NCBI GenBank assembly: GCA_946406095.1 | Contig: CAMJJO010000051.1 | Span: 1 to 11,069, forward strand | Length of the DNA: 11,069 nt | Reading direction: 5' to 3' | Origin: an uncultured Bacteroidales bacterium | Lineage (GTDB): Bacteria > Bacteroidota > Bacteroidia > Bacteroidales > UBA932 | The notes under the pieces: generated by a model | Seen by the model: the letters and a program-made list of their open reading frames with translations, nothing else | What the model was told of the DNA's origin: nothing | Database searches by the model: none | Part shown: positions 7,278-11,069 of the stretch, one piece after another | Position numbering within the stretch: position 1 is the stretch's first letter | Layout: each line of letters starts with the position of its first letter | Program-made: the position numbers and the translations under genes

Positions 7278-7296
7278 TGAAATCTTGCTATATTTG
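7266..7296 (+). promoter_or_regulatory. Promoter of the ompA-like gene
   Basis: A -33 box TTTG (7266-7269) and a -7 box TATATTTG (7289-7296) are separated by 19 bases, a full match to the Bacteroidetes housekeeping-sigma pattern (TTTG, about 19 nt, TAnnTTTG). Transcription should start near 7302-7304, giving a leader of about 75 nt before the ATG at 7377. Confidence 0.85.
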
Positions 7297-7349
7297 CACC
7301 GCAATTGTGCCCTTTTGAGGCCAGTTGGTTGTTTAGTTTGTAGTTTAAT

Positions 7350-7363
7350 TTTAGTTAACTAAA
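7350..7363. repeat. 14-bp perfect palindrome in the ompA leader
   Basis: TTTAGTTAACTAAA reads the same on both strands and ends 13 bases before the start codon. The following AAATAAAAAATTCATT stretch is A-rich, as usual for efficiently translated Bacteroidetes genes that lack a Shine-Dalgarno site. Whether the palindrome has a function is unknown. Confidence 0.5.
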
Positions 7364-7376
7364 TAAAAAATTCATT

Positions 7377-8561
7377 ATGAAAAAGTTTTTCGCAATTGCT
7401 GCTGCTATCCTGATCAGCGTTGCTTCCTTCGCACAGGAAACCAACATCGACAAGGACGGCAACTATGTGTATGGCCCTTATGAGACCAACGCATTCAGCG
7501 ACAACATGTTCTGGGGCCTCGGCATCGGTGGCAACTCCATTTGGAACTGGACCAACGGTCCTAAGGTTCCTTTCGTTTCCATGCCCGGTCTTGCCCTGGA
7601 AGGTTATGTTGGAAAGTGGTTCACCCCCGGTGTGGGTGCCCGTGTAGGTTACTATGGCCTTACTCAGAATCTTTTCAATCAGGGACAGCACGTTCTTGCC
7701 GCTGACCTCATGTGGAACTTCTCCAACAGCGTTTATGGATACAGCGAGACCCGCAAATGGTTCTGGGCTCCCTATCTCCGCGCTGGCCTCGAGATGTACT
7801 GCAACAACGGCCTCGCCGCTGGAACCAACCGCGAGTGGGTTCTCGGCTTCGGCTCCATGTTGATCCACCCCATCAACGACAAGCTCAACTTCGTCATCGA
7901 CAACCCCATCCTGGTTACCAAGACCACCGAGTCCAGCCAGAATACCGTTGTCACCAACGAAGGCAAGGCAAAGCAGATCCTTTCCATGTTCTCCTTCCCC
8001 TTCAGCGTAATGGTTGGTCTGCAGTGGAACATCGGCAGGTCCACCTGGACCCGTACCGCCACCACCGCTGCTGCTGCCGCCGCCGCTATCGCAGCTGCTA
8101 ACGAGGCTGCCAAGAAGGCACAGAACGATGCACAGAAGGTTGCTGACAATGCAAAGAAGGAAGCTGACAATGCCAAGAACGAGGCACAGCAGCTGATCGA
8201 CGAGGCTAAGAAGGCCGCCAGCACCAATGTTGATGGTCTGTTCGACGAGCCCGTGGTCGTTTACTTCGAGATCGGCAAGAGCACTCTCACCAAGAAGGAG
8301 AAGGCACACGCTGAATACGCAATCAAGAACATCATCTCCCGTGGCGAGAACGTTAAGTTCACGCTCAATGGTAGCGCAGACACCGGCACCGGTTCCAAGG
8401 CTCGCAACAAGCAGCTCTCCGAGCAGCGTGCTAAGACTGTCTACAACCTCGTTGATGAGCTTGGCGTAAGCCGTGAGAACATCACCGTGGTCGAGTGGGA
8501 TGGCACCGAAAGGTTCGCAACTCCTGAACTCAACCGTGCTGTTATCATCGAGAAGCAGTAA
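7377..8561 (+). CDS. OmpA-like outer-membrane protein with Ala-rich coiled-coil linker
   Basis: The 394-residue product has a signal peptide (1-19, SFA-Q). A beta-barrel-like region follows at about 40-222, rich in Gly, Trp, Tyr and Phe with alternating strands such as LALEGYVGKWFTPGVGARVG. Next is an Ala/Lys/Glu/Asn-rich helical linker (about 228-284) and a C-terminal OmpA domain (about 290-394). In that domain the NGSADTG and QLSEQRAKTV segments align with the peptidoglycan-binding loop of OmpA, keeping the diaminopimelate-contacting Asp (Asp335) and Arg (Arg351), with one extra residue between them. It should tether the outer membrane to the cell wall. Codon use differs from the Bat genes (more GCT and GTT), together with the strong promoter and A-rich leader, as expected of an abundant protein. 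The ATG at 7377 fits the signal peptide. It is a monocistronic unit with its own promoter and terminator. Confidence 0.9.
   Translation: MKKFFAIAAAILISVASFAQETNIDKDGNYVYGPYETNAFSDNMFWGLGIGGNSIWNWTNGPKVPFVSMPGLALEGYVGKWFTPGVGARVGYYGLTQNLFNQGQHVLAADLMWNFSNSVYGYSETRKWFWAPYLRAGLEMYCNNGLAAGTNREWVLGFGSMLIHPINDKLNFVIDNPILVTKTTESSQNTVVTNEGKAKQILSMFSFPFSVMVGLQWNIGRSTWTRTATTAAAAAAAIAAANEAAKKAQNDAQKVADNAKKEADNAKNEAQQLIDEAKKAASTNVDGLFDEPVVVYFEIGKSTLTKKEKAHAEYAIKNIISRGENVKFTLNGSADTGTGSKARNKQLSEQRAKTVYNLVDELGVSRENITVVEWDGTERFATPELNRAVIIEKQ
8142..8179 (+). repeat. 21-nt tandem repeat coding a heptad in the OmpA linker
   Basis: The 17-base unit GCTGACAATGCAAAGAA at 8142-8158 recurs at 8163-8179 with one change. 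The period is 21 bases, exactly one seven-residue heptad (ADNAKKE then ADNAKNE). This suggests the Ala-rich coiled-coil linker grew by heptad duplication. Confidence 0.8.
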
Positions 8562-8583
8562 TTTCAAGTTCAAATTACAAACG

Positions 8584-8620
8584 AAAAGCCAGCTCGAAAG
8601 GGTTGGCTTTTTTATTTTTT
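8584..8620 (+). terminator. Rho-independent terminator after the ompA-like gene
   Basis: A hairpin with a stem of 10 pairs (8586-8595 with 8600-8609, including two G-T pairs) is closed by a GAAA tetraloop (8596-8599). It can extend by two A-T pairs and runs into T-rich sequence (8608-8613 and 8615-8620). It lies 22 bases after the ompA stop and should end that transcript. Confidence 0.88.
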
Positions 8621-8631
8621 CCGTATCTTTG
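8602..8631 (+). promoter_or_regulatory. Promoter of typA
   Basis: A -7 box TATCTTTG (8624-8631) matches TAnnTTTG. The best -33 candidate is GTTG (8602-8605), 18 bases upstream, which lies in the right arm of the ompA terminator. The expected start near 8637-8639 leaves a leader of only about 12-14 bases before the typA ATG. The -7 box is convincing; the -33 box is weak. Confidence 0.65.
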
Positions 8632-8650
8632 CGCGTTAATTAGTAGAACG

Positions 8651-10456
8651 ATGCAGGAAATCAGAAACATAGCAATCATCGCCCACGTAGACCACGGCAA
8701 AACCACGCTTGTAGATCGCATGATCTATCAGGCGAATCTGGTGCGCCAGCCGGAGAACCTCGGGCAACTCATCCTGGACAACAACGACCTGGAGCGCGAG
8801 CGCGGTATCACCATCCTCGCCAAGAACGTCTCCGTCACCTACAAAGACGTCAAGATCAACATCATCGACACTCCCGGGCACAGCGATTTCGGCGGCGAAG
8901 TCGAGCGCGTGCTCAACATGGCGGACGGCGTGCTGCTGCTGGTGGACGCTTTCGAAGGCTGCATGCCTCAAACGCGTTTCGTGCTGCAGAAGGCCCTCCA
9001 GATGGGCAAGAAGCCTATAGTTGTAATCAATAAGGTAGATAAGCCCAACTGCCGCCCGGACGAGGTGCAGGAAGAGGTCTTCGACCTGATGTTCAATCTG
9101 GACGCGACCGAGGAGCAGCTGGACTTCAAGACCGTCTACGGATCCGCCAAGCAGGGCTGGATGTCGCTGGACTGGCATAACCCCGGCTCCGACATCACCC
9201 CTCTGCTGGATGTCATCCTCGAGGAGGTGCCCGCCCCCGCAGTGGTGGAAGGCACGCCCCAGATGCTGATATCCTCGCTGGAATATTCCCCTTACGTCGG
9301 GCGCATCGCCGTCGGCAAGATCACTCGCGGATCGCTTCGCACCGGGCAGCAGATCAGCCTCTGCAAGCGCTACGACATAGTCCAGAAGCATAAGATCAAG
9401 CAGCTGATGACCTTCGAGGGCCTGGGCAAGACCAATGTGGATGCCGTCGGCTGCGGAGATATCTGCGCAGTCGTGGGCATCGAGGGCTTCGAGATCGGGG
9501 ATACCATCGCCGATCTGGAGAACCCGGAGGCGCTGCCGCCCATCGCCGTGGACGAACCCACGATGAGCATGCTCTTCACCATCAACAACTCTCCCTTCTT
9601 CGGCAAGGACGGCAAGTACGTGACCTCCCGCCACATCAAGGAGAGGCTGGAGAAGGAGCTGGAGAAGAACCTGGCCCTGCGCGTCAAGCCCGGCCTGGGA
9701 GCGGATTCCTTCGTGGTGTACGGGCGCGGCGTGCTGCATCTTTCGGTGCTTATAGAGACCATGCGCCGCGAAGGCTTCGAACTGCAGGTAGGCCAGCCGA
9801 AGGTGCTGGACAAGACCATAAACGGCCAGCGCTGCGAGCCTATCGAAGAGATGAGTATCGAGGTGCCGGAAGAGTTCGTGGGAGCCGCCATCGAGATATC
9901 TACCCGCCGCAAAGGCGCGCTGCTTAGGATGGAACCTCGCGGGGACCGCACCCTGCTGGAGTTCGAGATTCCTACCCGCGGCCTGATGGGGCTCCGCAGC
10001 AATCTGCTGACGGCCACCCAGGGCGAGGCTATCGTGGCCTATCGCTTCAAGGACTATCAGCCCTTCAAGGGCGAGATCGAGCACCGCAACAACGGCTCGC
10101 TGGTTTCGCTGGAGACGGGGGATGCCAAGGCCTATTCCATGAACAAACTGCTGGATCGCGGCCGCTTCTTCGTGGAGCCGGGCGAGGAGATATATGCCGG
10201 ACAGGTGGTAGGCGAGCATACGCGCGAGCGGGACCTCAATATTAATATCTGCAAGGCCAAGCAGCTCACCAACGTGCGCGCTGCCGGTTCCGACGAGAAG
10301 ATAATCCTGCCTCCGGCCATCAAGTTCAGTCTCGAGGAGGCGCTGGAGTATATCCAGGAGGATGAGCTTGTGGAGGTGACTCCTCATTTTATGCGCATAC
10401 GCAAGATTTTGCTGGATCCGCTTGCGCGTAAAAGAAATAGTGACAACGCTGATTGA
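8651..10456 (+). CDS. typA: TypA/BipA ribosome-associated GTPase
   Basis: This 601-residue translational GTPase has all G motifs: G1 AHVDHGKTT (11-19), G2 RGIT (51-54), G3 DTPGH (73-77), G4 NKVD (127-130) and G5 GSAK (164-167). EF-G-like domain II (about 200-295), domain III (about 303-385) and domain V (about 395-480) follow, then the BipA-specific C-terminal domain, which includes KQLTNVRAAGSDEK (537-550) and HFMRIRKILLD (579-589). Length matches the family (about 600). BipA binds the 70S ribosome and, in other bacteria, aids large-subunit assembly and growth under stress or cold. The ATG at 8651 was preferred to an in-frame TTG at 8603, which lies inside the terminator hairpin, because MQEIRNIAIIAHVDHGK is the family N-terminus and the promoter -7 box lies between the two. 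The C-terminal Asn/Asp tail is slightly longer than the core domain needs. Confidence 0.97.
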   Translation: MQEIRNIAIIAHVDHGKTTLVDRMIYQANLVRQPENLGQLILDNNDLERERGITILAKNVSVTYKDVKINIIDTPGHSDFGGEVERVLNMADGVLLLVDAFEGCMPQTRFVLQKALQMGKKPIVVINKVDKPNCRPDEVQEEVFDLMFNLDATEEQLDFKTVYGSAKQGWMSLDWHNPGSDITPLLDVILEEVPAPAVVEGTPQMLISSLEYSPYVGRIAVGKITRGSLRTGQQISLCKRYDIVQKHKIKQLMTFEGLGKTNVDAVGCGDICAVVGIEGFEIGDTIADLENPEALPPIAVDEPTMSMLFTINNSPFFGKDGKYVTSRHIKERLEKELEKNLALRVKPGLGADSFVVYGRGVLHLSVLIETMRREGFELQVGQPKVLDKTINGQRCEPIEEMSIEVPEEFVGAAIEISTRRKGALLRMEPRGDRTLLEFEIPTRGLMGLRSNLLTATQGEAIVAYRFKDYQPFKGEIEHRNNGSLVSLETGDAKAYSMNKLLDRGRFFVEPGEEIYAGQVVGEHTRERDLNINICKAKQLTNVRAAGSDEKIILPPAIKFSLEEALEYIQEDELVEVTPHFMRIRKILLDPLARKRNSDNAD

Positions 10457-10482
10457 TAATCGAAAAAAAATTTGTACCTTTG
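10452..10482 (+). promoter_or_regulatory. Promoter-like element before the DUF177 gene
   Basis: ATTG (10452-10455), on the typA stop codon, and TACCTTTG (10475-10482) are 19 bases apart and match the Bacteroidetes -33/-7 pattern; the A-run between them is also typical. Predicted transcription start is near 10488, which lies downstream of the best start codon of the DUF177 gene (TTG 10480). Confidence 0.7.
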
Positions 10483-10989
10483 CAGCCCTTTGTTATACCC
10501 TTAAGCGGCCTGACACAAGGCGGTACGCAGTTTAACTGGCGTGCCGACGGAAAGTTCTTTGGCAATTCCGGTAACTCGGAGATTCTGAACGCGGATCTCG
10601 AGGTGGACGTGTATGTGGAAAAGGCGATGCGCTTTTTCGGTGTGGACGCCGCCATTTCGGGCAAGGTGACGGTTCTTTGCGACAGATGTCTGGAAGAGCT
10701 GGAACTGCCCGTGGATACTGGGTTCAAGTTGAGCGTCAAGTTCGGCGAGACTGCTGAGACTGCTGACGCGGGGGACAGGGAGATCGTTATGATTCCCGAT
10801 GGCTCTTTGGAGCTGGACCTCTCGCAGTTCGTCTATGACTATACCTGCATATCTCTGCCGATGCGTAGGGTGCATCCCGAAGGGGAGTGCAATCCGGAGG
10901 CTCTGAAGTATCTGAGTTCGGAAGAAACTGCAAGCGTGGCACCCGCAGCCGGGAGTCCGTTTGCAGCGCTGAAGGACATTTTGAAATAA
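10480..10989 (+). CDS. DUF177/YceD family protein
   Basis: From TTG at 10480 the product is 169 residues. It carries the family core: a CDRC pair (Cys68 and Cys71), VKFGE (87-91), an acidic segment, then YTCISLPMRRVHPEGEC (121-137) with two more cysteines, and a SPFAALKDIL end (159-168). YceD/DUF177 proteins are encoded directly before rpmF in most bacteria and are linked to 23S rRNA or ribosome biogenesis; in plants a homologue acts on 23S rRNA. The four cysteines could bind a metal ion, which is inference. There is no ATG near the N-terminus. TTG 10480 gives MQPFVIPLSGL, matching the usual family start; a second option, TTG 10453, overlaps the typA stop and adds nine residues. Both conflict with the promoter-like element. 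rpmF follows after 21 A-rich bases. Confidence 0.88.
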   Translation: MQPFVIPLSGLTQGGTQFNWRADGKFFGNSGNSEILNADLEVDVYVEKAMRFFGVDAAISGKVTVLCDRCLEELELPVDTGFKLSVKFGETAETADAGDREIVMIPDGSLELDLSQFVYDYTCISLPMRRVHPEGECNPEALKYLSSEETASVAPAAGSPFAALKDILK

Positions 10990-11010
10990 CAAATAATAAA
11001 ATATAGTACA

Positions 11011-11069
11011 ATGGCACATCCGAAACACAAACTTTCAAAGCAGCGCAGGGACAAGCGTCGTACCCACGA
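11011..11069 (+). CDS. rpmF: 50S ribosomal protein L32, N-terminal part (partial)
   Basis: The first 19 codons are present, and the gene runs off the window. MAHPKHKLSKQRRDKRRTH matches the basic N-terminus of bacterial L32 (MAHPKRK-x-SK...KRRTH). L32 is a small large-subunit protein. Its position after a DUF177/YceD gene is a near-universal pairing and supports the call; fatty-acid genes plsX and fabH often follow but are not visible. The leader (AATAATAAAATATAGTACA) is A-rich with no Shine-Dalgarno motif. Confidence 0.95.
   Translation, partial: MAHPKHKLSKQRRDKRRTH

Noticed and set aside
7257..7280. AT hairpin as the Bat operon terminator
   Set aside because: The stem has no G-C pairs and no T-run follows, so intrinsic termination here is unlikely. 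No other terminator for the operon is visible.
8603..8650. In-frame TTG start adding 16 residues to TypA
   Set aside because: It lies in the terminator stem and upstream of the typA -7 box, and the added residues are hydrophobic and foreign to the family.
8636..10387. 583-codon minus-strand frame opposite typA
   Set aside because: It mirrors a highly conserved GTPase gene; the His/Leu/Gln-rich translation has no family features.

Overview
All eight complete genes and two partial ones lie on the + strand. The DNA is GC-rich in the coding regions, with short AT-rich gaps. The window looks like Bacteroidetes, most likely a GC-rich member of the Bacteroidales. Three things point there: TAnnTTTG-type -7 promoter boxes with a TTG or TTTG box about 19 nt upstream, the Bacteroides-type aerotolerance (Bat) operon in its Bacteroidetes order, and A-rich rather than Shine-Dalgarno leaders at most start codons. 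The genus cannot be fixed from this sequence.

Region 1 (1-7242) is a tightly packed Bat operon: the 3' end of a MoxR-type AAA+ ATPase, a soluble DUF58 protein, a single-pass membrane protein of unknown function, BatA and BatB (tandem membrane-anchored von Willebrand factor A proteins), BatC (exported TPR protein with a Gln/Asp-rich tail), and a fused BatD-BatE. Neighbouring genes overlap by 1-11 nt or are 3 nt apart, so translational coupling is likely. By family knowledge, MoxR ATPases act with vWA-domain partners as chaperone-like or metal-insertion machines. Here a cytosolic ATPase and DUF58 adaptor would work with an envelope complex of BatA, BatB, BatC and BatDE. The biochemical role is not known; the aerotolerance name comes from a Bacteroides mutant phenotype.

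Region 2 (7243-8650) is a separately transcribed OmpA-like outer-membrane protein gene with a strong-looking promoter, an A-rich leader, codon use unlike its neighbours, and a good intrinsic terminator.

Region 3 (8651-11069) holds typA/bipA (ribosome-associated GTPase), a DUF177/YceD gene and the start of rpmF (ribosomal protein L32), the last two in the usual yceD-rpmF pairing. The promoter of typA abuts the ompA terminator. The promoter-like element before the DUF177 gene overlaps that gene's best start codon, which is an unresolved puzzle.

The system is recognisable rather than new. The points most worth a second look are the BatD-BatE fusion with a buried signal peptide, the cytosolic domain shared by BatD and the unknown membrane protein, identical Shine-Dalgarno signals at batB and batC, and the DUF177 start. 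No stretch over 300 bases lacks a gene; the largest gap is 134 nt (7243-7376). No tRNA, rRNA, CRISPR or mobile element was seen.
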